From NCBI RefSeq assembly GCF_000373625.1, contig NZ_KB891988.1:718053-782052 (forward strand): DNA of 64,000 bases, given 5' to 3'. The translations under genes and the position numbers were made by a program. Of the stretch, positions 16,971 through 26,121 are shown piece after piece (the first letter of the stretch is position 1; each line of letters opens with the position of its first letter). Under the pieces are notes generated by a model. That model searched no databases. It saw only the letters and a list, made by a program, of their open reading frames with translations, and was not told the DNA's origin. This DNA comes from Streptomyces sp. LaPpAH-108. Lineage in GTDB: Bacteria; Actinomycetota; Actinomycetes; Streptomycetales; Streptomycetaceae.

Positions 16971-17981
16971 GTGGGGGCCCATCGCCGCCTCGCCACCACC
17001 GGATGCGACCGGGGCACCGCCGCCCTGTGCGTGCTGTCGGCCACGGCCGCCGCGCTCGGCGCCGTACCGGCCCACGCGAGCCCGCACCCGAGCCCCCGGG
17101 CCGAACTGGACCGGCTCTACGCGGAGGCCGAGCGGGCCACCGAGGACTACGACCGGGCCGACGAGCGCGCCGACGCCCTGCGCCGCGAGGTCCACCACGC
17201 CCAGGACCGCCTCGCACGCGACCAGCAGAAGATCAACGACCTGCGGGAGCAGCTGGGTTCGCTCGCCGGGGCCGAGTACCGCTCCGGCGGTCTCGACCCG
17301 TCCGTCGCCCTGTTCCTCTCCGCCCGCCCCGAGCACTATCTCGACCAGGCATCCGTCCTGGACCGGGTCGGCACCCGCCAGGCCGGACAGCTGCGCGAAC
17401 TGCGCACCACCCTGCGCGAGGTCGCCCAGGAGCGCGCCGAGGCCGCCGGGAAACTCGCCGACCTCGAACGCGGTCGCGCGGCCGTCGCCCGGCACAAGCG
17501 CATCGTGCGCGCCAAACTCGCCGCCGCCCGGCGCCTGTTCGACTCCCTGCCCGCCTCCGAACGCGCCGCCTACGACCGCGCGGGCCGCTCCGGACGCCCC
17601 GGGCTCGACGCCCTCCTGGGGACGGGCGCCCCCGGCACCCGGGCCGCCGCCGCGCTCGCCGCCGCCCGCTCCGCCCTCGGCCGCCCCTACGTGTGGGGCG
17701 CCACCGGACCCTCCTCCTTCGACTGCTCGGGCCTCATGCAGTGGGCCTACGCCCACGCGGGCATCCAGCTCCCGCGCACCTCCCAGGAACAGCGCTTCGC
17801 GGGCCGCCGCGTCTCCCTCGCCGAGGCCCGCCCCGGCGACCTGGTCTTCTACCGCGCCGACGCCAGCCATGTCGCGATGTACGTCGGCCACGGCCAGGTC
17901 GTCCACGCCCCGCACCCCGGCGCCGCCGTGCGCTTCGACCCGGTCGGCATGATGCCCGTCTCCTGGGTGACCCGGCCCTGA
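16971..17981 (+). CDS. Second secreted NlpC/P60 endopeptidase (tandem paralogue)
   Basis: Paralogue of the preceding gene with the same architecture: signal peptide, coiled coil and NlpC/P60 domain with FDCSG, HVAMYVG and a late His (VVHAPH). The GTG at 16971 was chosen over an ATG at 16947 because GGAAGGA lies seven bases upstream and because its first residues (MGAHRR) align with MASHRR of the paralogue. That gives 336 residues. The shared segment YRSGGLDPSVxLFLS in the coiled coil shows recent common origin. The 215-base gap from the first gene suggests its own promoter; the foldable leader of the first copy is not repeated here. Confidence 0.9.
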   Translation: MGAHRRLATTGCDRGTAALCVLSATAAALGAVPAHASPHPSPRAELDRLYAEAERATEDYDRADERADALRREVHHAQDRLARDQQKINDLREQLGSLAGAEYRSGGLDPSVALFLSARPEHYLDQASVLDRVGTRQAGQLRELRTTLREVAQERAEAAGKLADLERGRAAVARHKRIVRAKLAAARRLFDSLPASERAAYDRAGRSGRPGLDALLGTGAPGTRAAAALAAARSALGRPYVWGATGPSSFDCSGLMQWAYAHAGIQLPRTSQEQRFAGRRVSLAEARPGDLVFYRADASHVAMYVGHGQVVHAPHPGAAVRFDPVGMMPVSWVTRP

Positions 17982-18015
17982 GCCCCCGGTGCTCCCCACC
18001 CTCTACGATCGGACG

Positions 18016-19197
18016 ATGGCCGGCCGGGCACGGGTGTGGAGCGTCATGGCGGCGGCGCTCGCTCTGCCGCTCGCCGGCTGCGTCGCGCCCGCCCCCGGCG
18101 ACACCGCCAAGGCCCAGGTGCAGCGCCTCCTGGACCGCCGCGCCACCGCCCTGCTCGGCCACGACGAACACGGCTGGGCCGCGACCGGCACCCGCACCGC
18201 CTACCCCCGGCTGCGCGCCCTCCCGCTCGCCTCCTGGGCCTACCAGGTCACCGCCGTCCACCCCACCGGCACCGGGGCCGCCGCGGACGCCGAACTGCGC
18301 TACCGCATCGCGGGCTACGACACCGCCCCCGCCGTCGCCCGCCGCACCCTCACCCTGGACCGCACCGCCGACGGCGGCTGGTACGTCACCGCCGACGCCC
18401 CCGCCCGCTCCGCCGGACGCCAGCTGTGGGACGAGGGCACCGTCACCGCCGTCCAGGGCACCCACAGCCTGGTACTCGGCACCGGACGCTCCGCCGCCGA
18501 GCTGCGCGAGTACGCCCGCCTCGCCGACCGCGCCGTACCGGCCGTCACCGGGGCCTGGGGGAGCGGCTGGGCGCGCCGGGTCGTGGTGGTCGTCCCGCAC
18601 ACCCTGGACGACATGGCGGCGCTGCTCGGCTCGCCCGCCGCCGAGTACCAGGGGATCGCCGCCGTCACCACCGCCGAGACCGGCGGCGCCAAGGACACCC
18701 CGGCGGACCGGGTGATCGTCAACCCGGAGGCGTACGGCGCGCTCGGGGACCTCGGCAAGCAGGTCGTGCTCACCCACGAGACCACTCATGTCGCCACCCG
18801 CGCCGCCACCACGGCGGCCACCCCGCTGTGGCTCTCCGAGGGCTGCGCCGACTGGACCGGCTACCTCGGCACCGGCCGCACCCCCACCGAGATCGCCCCC
18901 GAACTCGCCCGCGCCGTGCGCGCGGGCCACCCCCCGGACGCGCTCCCCGCCGACCGCGACTTCGGCTTCACCAGCGACCCCACCCGGCTCGCCCAGTCCT
19001 ACGAGGCGGGCTGGCTGGCCTGCCGGATGATCGCCGACCGCTGGGGCGAGCCCCGGCTGCGCGCCTTCTACCGCGCCGTCGGCGCCCACGGACGGCGCAC
19101 CGGCGCGGTCGAGAACGCGCTCAAGCGGGTGCTCGGCACCACGCCCGCCGAGTTCACCGCCCAGTGGCGGCGCTACACCCGCGACCAGCTGACCTGA
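18016..19197 (+). CDS. HExxH metallopeptidase-like lipoprotein
   Basis: A 393-residue lipoprotein: signal peptide with lipobox LAGC (Cys22), an NTF2-like or hypothetical domain (about 30-130), and a C-terminal zinc peptidase-like domain. The motif His254-Glu-Thr-Thr-His258 followed by the glutamate of WLSEG (Glu275) has the HExxH...E spacing of gluzincins. The family is common and unstudied in Streptomyces. It lies 34 bases after the second NlpC/P60 gene on the same strand, so a role in the cell envelope is plausible. The start has no strong ribosome site. Confidence 0.82.
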   Translation: MAGRARVWSVMAAALALPLAGCVAPAPGDTAKAQVQRLLDRRATALLGHDEHGWAATGTRTAYPRLRALPLASWAYQVTAVHPTGTGAAADAELRYRIAGYDTAPAVARRTLTLDRTADGGWYVTADAPARSAGRQLWDEGTVTAVQGTHSLVLGTGRSAAELREYARLADRAVPAVTGAWGSGWARRVVVVVPHTLDDMAALLGSPAAEYQGIAAVTTAETGGAKDTPADRVIVNPEAYGALGDLGKQVVLTHETTHVATRAATTAATPLWLSEGCADWTGYLGTGRTPTEIAPELARAVRAGHPPDALPADRDFGFTSDPTRLAQSYEAGWLACRMIADRWGEPRLRAFYRAVGAHGRRTGAVENALKRVLGTTPAEFTAQWRRYTRDQLT

Positions 19198-19216
19198 GCC
19201 CGCCGCGAGCTCGCGG

Positions 19217-20518
19217 TCAGGAGCTGACCGGCGTCTCGTCGGCCCGGGCGGCCTGCGGCGGGACCGACGCGGCGGGCGCCGGAGGCACCGTGGAGCGCCA
19301 CAGCCGACGGCCCGCCGAGAAGGTGGCGGCGACCAGCAGCCCGTTGCGCACGAACATCAGCGTGACGCCGTACCAGTCGCTGGTCACCACGTGCACGAAG
19401 CCGAGCGGGAACTCCAGGACCGTCACCAGCGAGGCCGCGAGCACCAGCACGGCCGGGAGACCCATGCGGGAGGAACGGTACGTCAGACAGACGGCGGCCA
19501 GGCCGATCAGCCACACCAGGTACTGCGGGCTGATCACCCGGCTGGTGACCGTGAACAGCAGCACCGCGGTGAACGCGGCCTCCGCGAGCGTGGCCGGGCC
19601 CCGGCGGGTCACCCGCAACCGCCAGATCACCAGCCAGCCGAACGCGGCCCCGGTCAGCACGAGCGCGGCCGTGCTCACCACGTCCACGTACGGGCCCAGG
19701 AACTCGATCGAGCCGTAGTTCAGCAGCACCTGGCCCTCCCAGCCGAAGTGCCGGGCCACATGGAAGACCAGCGCGCCCAGCGACTCCACCTCGGTGCCCC
19801 GGTCCCGCTGGAAGGTCAGGAACGCGAACGCGCCCGGCATCGACACCGCGAACACCGCCGCGAGCCCGGCCGCGGTGACCGCCGCCGCACCCCAGGCACG
19901 GCGCCGGAAGGAGCCCACGAGCAGCAGCGCGGGCCACACCTTCACCAGCGCGCCGAGGGCGGTCAGCGCGCCCATCACCCGGGGATGCCGGGCGGCCGTG
20001 AGCAGCGCGGCCACGGCGACGGCGGTCACCATCAGGTCGTAGCGGGCGTAGACCGTGGGGCCGAGCAGCGGGACACCGGCGGTCCAGGCCCACAGGCCGC
20101 GCCGGGAGCGCCCAGGACGCCCGCCCGTGCGCCACAGCAGGACGAGCACCACCAGGTCGGCGGCGCAGGCCAGGACGTAGAAGGCGGTCGGGTAGTCCAG
20201 GAAGGGCAGCAGCGCGGGGGAGAGGATCGCGAGCGCGGCGGCGGGCGGGTACTGCCAGGTCACGTCGTCCAGGGGAAACGTTCCTTGACGCAGGACCTCG
20301 TACCAGCCCCGGTAGATCACGGACACGTCCGAGGTGACGTCCGGGCCCGGGAAGACGTACACCTTGAACACGCACAGCAGCAGCACGGCGCGGGTCACCG
20401 CCCACAGGGCCGCCGGTGCCGCCGGGAAGCGCCGGGCGCCCTTGGTGTCCACGTGATCCCCTGCCGGTCGGTTGCGGGCCGTACGCATGGCGCGCGTGCC
20501 GCGCGTCGGAAGACTCAT
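19217..20518 (-). CDS. GT87-type membrane mannosyltransferase
   Basis: Polytopic membrane protein (433 residues, roughly 10-12 helices) of the glycosyltransferase 87 family. In actinobacteria this family uses polyprenyl-phosphate mannose to extend lipoglycans outside the membrane. The early acidic segment after the first helix (FPGPDVTSDVSVIYRGW) and the WQYPPAAALAI block are characteristic. It is divergent from a PimB'-like cytoplasmic mannosyltransferase, and the two together suggest phosphatidylinositol-mannoside or lipomannan synthesis. The ATG at 20518 was kept; a shorter start near residue 24 is possible because the first 25 residues are Arg-rich and weakly conserved-looking. Confidence 0.82.
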   Translation of the reverse strand: MSLPTRGTRAMRTARNRPAGDHVDTKGARRFPAAPAALWAVTRAVLLLCVFKVYVFPGPDVTSDVSVIYRGWYEVLRQGTFPLDDVTWQYPPAAALAILSPALLPFLDYPTAFYVLACAADLVVLVLLWRTGGRPGRSRRGLWAWTAGVPLLGPTVYARYDLMVTAVAVAALLTAARHPRVMGALTALGALVKVWPALLLVGSFRRRAWGAAAVTAAGLAAVFAVSMPGAFAFLTFQRDRGTEVESLGALVFHVARHFGWEGQVLLNYGSIEFLGPYVDVVSTAALVLTGAAFGWLVIWRLRVTRRGPATLAEAAFTAVLLFTVTSRVISPQYLVWLIGLAAVCLTYRSSRMGLPAVLVLAASLVTVLEFPLGFVHVVTSDWYGVTLMFVRNGLLVAATFSAGRRLWRSTVPPAPAASVPPQAARADETPVSS

Positions 20519-20601
20519 GATGTCCTTTACGGCTGTACCCCGGCCACCGACTCCGCCGGGGCCGGAACCCGGCCGGGCGAACGGGTCCGGGCGGCCCGGT
20601 A

Positions 20602-21756
20602 ATGTCGGCGGCGATGCACAAGACCCTGATCGTGACCAACGACTTTCCGCCCCGCCCCGGCGGCATCCAGGCGTTCCTGCACAACATGGCGCTGCGCCTG
20701 GACCCCGACCGCATTGTCGTCTACGCCTCCACCTGGAAGCGCGGCCGGGAGGGTGCCGAGGCGACCGCCGCCTTCGACGCCGAGCAGCCTTTCACCGTCG
20801 TACGCGACCGTACGACCATGCTGCTGCCCACCCCGGGAGCGACCCGGCGGGCCGTGGAACTGCTGCGGGAGCACGGCTGCACCTCGGTGTGGTTCGGGGC
20901 GGCGGCACCGCTCGGTCTGATGGCGCCCGCGCTGCGCCGCGCCGGTGCCGGGCGCCTGGTGGCGACCACCCACGGCCACGAGGCGGGCTGGGCCCAGCTG
21001 CCCGCCGCCCGGCAGCTGCTGCGCCGGATCGGGGACGCCACGGACACGATCACCTACCTGGGCGAGTACACCCGCTCACGGATCGCGGACGCGCTCAGCC
21101 CCGAGGCCGCCGCGCGGATGGTCCAGCTGCCACCGGGCGTGGACGAGAAGACCTTCCACCCCGGCTCCGGCGGCGACGCGGTGCGCGCCCGGCTCGGGCT
21201 CACCGACCGGCCGGTCGTGGTGTGCGTCTCCCGGCTGGTGCCGAGGAAGGGCCAGGACACCCTGATCCGGGCGCTGCCCGCCATCCTCGCCGCCGAGCCG
21301 GACGCGGTGCTGCTGATCGTCGGCGGTGGCCCCTATGAGCGTGAACTACGCCGTCTGACAAGGGAGTTGGGCGTCTCGAAGGCCGTGCGCTTCACCGGCG
21401 CCGTGCCCTGGTCCGAGCTGCCCGCGCACTACGGCGCCGGGGACGTGTTCGCCATGCCGTGCCGCACCCGGCGTGGGGGCCTGGACGTCGAAGGGCTCGG
21501 CATCGTCTACCTGGAGGCGTCCGCCACCGGCCTCCCGGTCGTCGCCGGGGACTCGGGCGGGGCGCCCGACGCCGTGCTCGACGGCGAGACCGGCTGGGTC
21601 GTGCGGGGCGGGGAGCCCGCGGAGGCCGCCGAGCGGATCACCGCCCTTCTCGCCGACGAGGGGCTGCGCCGCCGGATGGGCGAGCGCGGACGCGCCTGGG
21701 TCGAGGAGAAGTGGCGGTGGGACCTGCTGGCCCAGCGGCTGCGGGAGCTGCTGTAG
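20602..21756 (+). CDS. GT4 glycosyltransferase, PimB'-like
   Basis: Cytoplasmic GT-B glycosyltransferase of 384 residues. The N-terminal lobe opens NDFPPRPGGIQ, as in PimB', which adds the second mannose to phosphatidylinositol mannoside using GDP-mannose. The C-terminal lobe has SRLVPRKGQD and the nucleotide-sugar motif with catalytic-type Glu in EGLGIVYLEA. The ATG at 20602 was taken; an ATG 12 bases later is equally possible. The 83 bases separating it from the GT87 gene must hold two divergent promoters. Other mannosyl- or glucosyltransferase specificities cannot be excluded. Confidence 0.85.
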   Translation: MSAAMHKTLIVTNDFPPRPGGIQAFLHNMALRLDPDRIVVYASTWKRGREGAEATAAFDAEQPFTVVRDRTTMLLPTPGATRRAVELLREHGCTSVWFGAAAPLGLMAPALRRAGAGRLVATTHGHEAGWAQLPAARQLLRRIGDATDTITYLGEYTRSRIADALSPEAAARMVQLPPGVDEKTFHPGSGGDAVRARLGLTDRPVVVCVSRLVPRKGQDTLIRALPAILAAEPDAVLLIVGGGPYERELRRLTRELGVSKAVRFTGAVPWSELPAHYGAGDVFAMPCRTRRGGLDVEGLGIVYLEASATGLPVVAGDSGGAPDAVLDGETGWVVRGGEPAEAAERITALLADEGLRRRMGERGRAWVEEKWRWDLLAQRLRELL

Positions 21757-21775
21757 AACGCGCCCGAGGGGCGGT

Positions 21776-23572
21776 CTACTTCGCGTAGATCGCCTCGATC
21801 TCGTCCGCGAAGTCCTTGGCCGCCACGTTCCGCTTCAGCTTCAGCGACGGGGTCAGGTGGCCCGACTCCTCGGTGAACTGGGTCGGCAGGATGCGGAACT
21901 TGCGGACCGACTCGGCCTTGGAGACGGCCGCGTTGCCGTCGTCCACGGCGCTCTGGACCGCCGCGATCAGGTCCGGGTCGTCGCGCAGGGAGGCCGCGGT
22001 GGAGCCCTCGGGCTTGCCGTGCTCGGCGGCCCAGCGGCCCAGGAACTCCTCGTCGATGGTGATCAGCGCGCCCACGAACGGGCGCCCGTCGCCCACCACC
22101 ATGCACTCCGCGACCAGCGCGTGCGCCCGGATGCGGTCCTCTATCACCGCCGGGGCGACGTTCTTGCCGCCCGCCGTGACGATGATCTCCTTCTTGCGGC
22201 CGGTGATGCGGAGGTAGCCGTCCTCGTCGAGGGTGCCGATGTCACCGGTGTGGAACCAGCCGTCGGCCAGCGCCTCCTCGGTCGCGGCCGGGTTGTTCCA
22301 GTACTCCTTGAACAGGTGCTCGCCGTGCAGCAGCACCTCGCCGTCGTCCGCTATCCGCACGACCGAGCCGGGCAGCGGCTGGCCGACCGTGCCGATCTTC
22401 TGCCGGTCCCACGGGTTGAACGCCGTCGCCGCGCAGGACTCGGTCAGGCCGTAGCCCTCCAGGACCGTGAAGCCGATGCCGCGGAAGAAGTGGCCGAGCC
22501 GTTCGCCCAGCGGGGCGCCGCCCGAGATCGCGTACTCGCCCCGGCCGCCGAGCACCGCGCGCAGCTTGCCGTAGACCAGCTTGTCGAAGACCTTGTGCTT
22601 GAGTTTCAGCTTCAGCGAGGGGCCCGCCGGGGTGTCCAGCGCCTTGCTGTAGGCGATCGCGGTGTCCGCGGCCTTGTCGAAGATCGCGCCCTTGCCGTCC
22701 GCCTGCGCCTTGGCACGCGCGGAGTTGTAGACCTTCTCGAAGACGCGCGGGACGCCCAGGACCATCGTCGGACGGAACGAGGCCAGCTCGTCGGTGAGGT
22801 TCTTGATGTCCGGGACGCAGCCCAGCTTGATCGGCGCCATCATCGGCGCGACCTGCACCAGGCGCCCGAAGACATGCGCGAGCGGGAGGAACAGCAGCAC
22901 CGAGCACTCGCCGGTACGGAACAGCGGGCGCAGCCGCTCGACGATGTTGCCGCACTCGGCGAAGAAGCTGCGGTGGGTCAGCACACAGCCCTTCGGGCGC
23001 CCGGTGGTGCCGCTGGTGTAGACGATGGTGGCCGGGTCGTCGGCCTTGGCCAGCGAGCTGCGCTCCTGCACGGTCTCGTCCGACACGTCCGCGCCGAGCC
23101 GCCCCAGCTCCGCGACGCCGTCGGCCTCGATCTGCCACACGTTCTTGAGCGCGGGCAGCTCCTCGCGCACCGCCTCCACGGCCGCCGCGTGCGTGTCCAG
23201 CTCGACGACACAGGCCGTCGCGCCCGAGTCGGAGAGGATCCAGCGCACCTGCTCCGGCGAGCTGGTCTCGTACACCGGCACGGTGACCGCGCCCGCGCTC
23301 CAGATCGCGAAGTCCAGGAGGGTCCACTCGTAGCGGGTGCGGGACATCAGGCCCACCCGGTCGCCCGGCTGCACCCCGGCGGCGATCAGACCCTTGGCGG
23401 CGGTGTGCACCTCGGCGAGGAACTGACGGGCGCTCACGTCCTGCCAGACGCCACCGGACTTGCGGGCGATCACGGCGACGTCCGGGTGCTGCGCGGCGTT
23501 TCTCCGGACGATGTCCGTGAGGTTGCCGTCCGAAGGGACCTCGTACATGGCCGGAAGGCTGAACTCGCGCAA
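21776..23572 (-). CDS. Long-chain fatty acid-CoA ligase (FadD15-like)
   Basis: Adenylating enzyme that converts a fatty acid, ATP and CoA to acyl-CoA. It has 598 residues with the ANL motifs YTSGTTGRPKG (P-loop), YGLTES, WFHTGDIG and the hinge ITGRKKEIIV, and ends in the C-terminal catalytic lysine region (LTPSLKLKR). The start is a TTG at 23572 supported by GAGGAG nine bases upstream; an in-frame ATG at 23548 lacks such a site. It belongs to the actinobacterial FadD15 group of bacterial long-chain synthetases. It is convergent with the PimB'-like gene, ending 19 bases from it. Confidence 0.93.
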   Translation of the reverse strand: MREFSLPAMYEVPSDGNLTDIVRRNAAQHPDVAVIARKSGGVWQDVSARQFLAEVHTAAKGLIAAGVQPGDRVGLMSRTRYEWTLLDFAIWSAGAVTVPVYETSSPEQVRWILSDSGATACVVELDTHAAAVEAVREELPALKNVWQIEADGVAELGRLGADVSDETVQERSSLAKADDPATIVYTSGTTGRPKGCVLTHRSFFAECGNIVERLRPLFRTGECSVLLFLPLAHVFGRLVQVAPMMAPIKLGCVPDIKNLTDELASFRPTMVLGVPRVFEKVYNSARAKAQADGKGAIFDKAADTAIAYSKALDTPAGPSLKLKLKHKVFDKLVYGKLRAVLGGRGEYAISGGAPLGERLGHFFRGIGFTVLEGYGLTESCAATAFNPWDRQKIGTVGQPLPGSVVRIADDGEVLLHGEHLFKEYWNNPAATEEALADGWFHTGDIGTLDEDGYLRITGRKKEIIVTAGGKNVAPAVIEDRIRAHALVAECMVVGDGRPFVGALITIDEEFLGRWAAEHGKPEGSTAASLRDDPDLIAAVQSAVDDGNAAVSKAESVRKFRILPTQFTEESGHLTPSLKLKRNVAAKDFADEIEAIYAK

Positions 23573-23868
23573 GACTGCTGCTCCTCATAGGGCGCCGGCG
23601 CCACGACACTGTGTGATGCGACGGTGCGGTCCACGGCTCGGGCGGTGCTCGGGGCCCCTCCTGGCGGGAACCGGAGCACGACTTGGACTGCCCGGACGTT
23701 ACCCGTCGGTATGGCGTCTACGACAGGGGGGCCGGGCGAGATGTTCGCTGCGTCACACAGGATGGCGTTGCTCCGCGCAGACTAGTCGACCTGCCCACCG
23801 ACGGGCGAGTAACCGCAGGCGGCGACGGCACTGTTCACGCACACCGCACACGCCTACCCTTGATCGCC

Positions 23869-24678
23869 ATGGCTTCTCCACCTGCCCGTAAGCCCGCCCG
23901 CACGGCACGCACGCGCGTCCACGTGGTCAGCGACGTCCACGGCAACGCCCGGGACCTGGCCCGCGCCGGAGAGGGCGCGGACGCGCTGATCTGCCTCGGT
24001 GACCTCGTCCTCTTCCTCGACTACGCCGACCACTCGCGCGGCATCTTCCCCGACCTGTTCGGCGCGGCCAACGCCGACCGCATCGTCGAGCTGCGCACCG
24101 CCCGCCGCTTCGAGGAGGCGCGCGCCTTCGGTGCCGAGCTGTGGGCGGGGCTCGGCACGGACCGGCGTACGGCGATCGAGTCCGCGGTGCGCCGCCAGTA
24201 CGCCGAGCTGTTCGCCGCCTTCCCCACCCCTACGTACGCCACCTACGGCAACGTCGACATGCCGCCGCTGTGGCGCGAGTACGCAGGGGAGGGCACCACC
24301 GTGCTCGACGGCGAGGTCGTCGAGATCGCGGGCCGCACCTTCGGCTTCGTCGGCGGCGGCCTGCGCACGCCCATGCGGACGCCGTACGAGATCGACGACG
24401 AGGAGTACGCGGCGAAGATCGAGGCGGTCGCCGGGGTGGACGTCCTGTGCACCCACATCCCCCCGGAGGTCCCCGACCTGGTCTACGACACGGTCGCCCG
24501 CCGCTTCGAACGCGGCAGCCGGGCCCTCCTGGACGCGATCCACCGCACCCGCCCCCGCTACTCCCTCTTCGGCCACGTCCACCAGCCGCTGTCCCGCCGG
24601 ATGCGGATCGGCTCCACGGAGTGCGTGAACGTGGGGCACTTCGCGGGGAGCGGGCGGCCGTGGGCGCTGGAGTGGTGA
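23869..24678 (+). CDS. Calcineurin-like metallophosphoesterase
   Basis: A 269-residue phosphoesterase with the dimetal signature in order: DVHGN near residue 23, GDLVLF near 43, GNVD near 126, a CTHIPP block near 200 and GHVHQP near 237. The substrate cannot be told from sequence; relatives hydrolyse nucleotides or phosphoproteins. The ATG at 23869 was chosen because the upstream in-frame extension runs through the intergenic region and lacks coding character. The 296 bases before it contain the divergent promoters of this gene and fadD; I see no further structure in them. Confidence 0.88.
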   Translation: MASPPARKPARTARTRVHVVSDVHGNARDLARAGEGADALICLGDLVLFLDYADHSRGIFPDLFGAANADRIVELRTARRFEEARAFGAELWAGLGTDRRTAIESAVRRQYAELFAAFPTPTYATYGNVDMPPLWREYAGEGTTVLDGEVVEIAGRTFGFVGGGLRTPMRTPYEIDDEEYAAKIEAVAGVDVLCTHIPPEVPDLVYDTVARRFERGSRALLDAIHRTRPRYSLFGHVHQPLSRRMRIGSTECVNVGHFAGSGRPWALEW

Positions 24679-24823
24679 GGGGGCGCGGGGCGGGGGATCG
24701 CGCGTTCCGGCGGGTGGGATGAAGGTGGCGGGGTGGCGGCGCGGTAGCCTTCGGGCTGCACATACGTGCGCAGCCCGCGCGCGAGAACCTCATCTCGGTC
24801 CGGTATCTGGAGGAGCCACGGCG

Positions 24824-25261
24824 ATGGCGGAACACACCAGTTCGAGCATCACGATCGAGGCGGCTCCGGCCGACGTCATGGCGGTGATCGCCGACTTCGC
24901 GCGCTACCCCGACTGGACCGGCGAGGTCAAGGAGGCGGAGGTGCTGGCGGCCGACCCGCGGGGCCGCGCCGAGCAGGTCCGCCTCGTCATGGACGCGGGC
25001 GCCATCAAGGACGACCAGACCCTCGCCTACACCTGGACCGGCGAGCACGAGGTCTCCTGGACCCTGGTCAAGTCCCAGATGCTCCGCTCCCTGGACGGCA
25101 CCTACGTCCTGGCCCCCGCCGGAGCGGCCACCGAGGTCACCTACCGCCTCACGGTCGACGTCAAGATCCCCATGCTCGGCATGATCAAGCGCAAGGCGGA
25201 GAAGGTCATCATCGACCGCGCGCTGGCGGGCCTGAAGAAGCGGGTCGAGACGGGGTCCTGA
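24824..25261 (+). CDS. SRPBCC / polyketide-cyclase-like protein
   Basis: A 145-residue single-domain protein of the START-like SRPBCC superfamily, which binds hydrophobic ligands in a deep cavity. It opens with SSSITIEAAPADVMAVIADFARYPDWTGEV, the usual N-terminal strand-helix with the YPDW turn, and ends with the long C-terminal helix (VIIDRALAGLKKRV). The ATG at 24824 has GGAGGAG nine bases upstream, a strong site. Nothing links it to polyketide synthesis here. Its ligand is unknown. It is followed by the largest gene-free gap in the window. Confidence 0.87.
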   Translation: MAEHTSSSITIEAAPADVMAVIADFARYPDWTGEVKEAEVLAADPRGRAEQVRLVMDAGAIKDDQTLAYTWTGEHEVSWTLVKSQMLRSLDGTYVLAPAGAATEVTYRLTVDVKIPMLGMIKRKAEKVIIDRALAGLKKRVETGS

Positions 25262-26121
25262 CCCCGCCCGCGATCTTCCCGAGTCCGGCTGGACCCGGCG
25301 CCTGACACCGAGCCTGGCGGGCTGGGCCCACGCTCGCATCGAGCTTGGTGGGATCCGCCGGTGCCTGTCGGGTTGCGCTCGCGCGCGGTGGCCGTCGCCC
25401 TTCGGGTGGTCCGGGTCCGCTCGGCAGCCCGCCCGTTGTGAACGGGGAGTGTGGCCGATCGGTGGGGTTCTGCCCGTCCCGAGTGGTCTGCGCCCCGCCC
25501 TGTGGTCCACCGCTGTCCGGTGGCCCGCGCCTACGTCTGTGGGCCGACGCTCAGACCTGATGGCCACGCGGCAACCTGGCGGACTGGCCCCCGCCCCGGT
25601 GCTCCGCGTCCATGCCGGTGGCCCGCACCCACTTGATGACCCGCGCCGATCCGGTGGCCCGCGTCCACCTGGTGAGCCGTGCCCGTGCCTGGCGGCGCGC
25701 GCCCGGCGCCTGCCCGCAGGGTGCCCCCGGGCGGACGACGGCGTTGGGCCGCCTGCGCCTATCCGGTGGCCCGCGTCCACCTGGTGAGCCGCGCCCGTGC
25801 CCGGCGGCCCGTGCCCGGCGCTGCCCGCAGGGCCCCCGGGCGGGACGACGGCGTTGGCCCGCCCGTGCCCACCTGGTGGGCCGCGCCCATCCGGTGAGCT
25901 GCGCCCGCGCCCCGCAGCGAGCGCCCGGCGCTGCCCGCAGGGCCCCCGACGGGACGACGGCGTCGGCCGCCCATGGTCTGCGCTCGGTGGGCCGGGCCTC
26001 GGGGCCAGTGCCCACGGCGTGTGGTCGGGCCCCCGGGGCCCAGTCGTCGCCCGCTGACACGGCGTCCGGTGTCAACTGCCGCCCCGCACCCCGCCGGAGG
26101 CGTCCGTTAGCGTTCACCTCT
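25262..26121. other. 860-base gene-free stretch with degenerate repeats
   Basis: No supported gene. Open frames cross it in several phases but give Arg/Pro/Ala-rich peptides, and the repeat inside has periods (112 and 110) that would shift frame at each copy, so it is not coding. Degenerate pieces of the unit (GTCCGGTGGCCCGCG-like) extend upstream to about 25516. The last 60 bases should hold the promoter of the ArsA-like gene. Confidence 0.7.
25649..25980. repeat. Three-copy tandem repeat, about 110-bp period
   Basis: Copies begin at 25649, 25761 and 25871 (periods 112 and 110). Each has ATCCGGTGGCCCGCG or a close variant, ACCTGGTGAGCC, GCCCGTGCC, CCCGGCGCTGCCCGCAGGG, CCCCCGGGCGG and GACGACGGCGTTGG. 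Copies one and two are nearly identical over their first 40 bases; the third is more diverged. The sequence is extremely GC-rich and noncoding. Confidence 0.85.
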
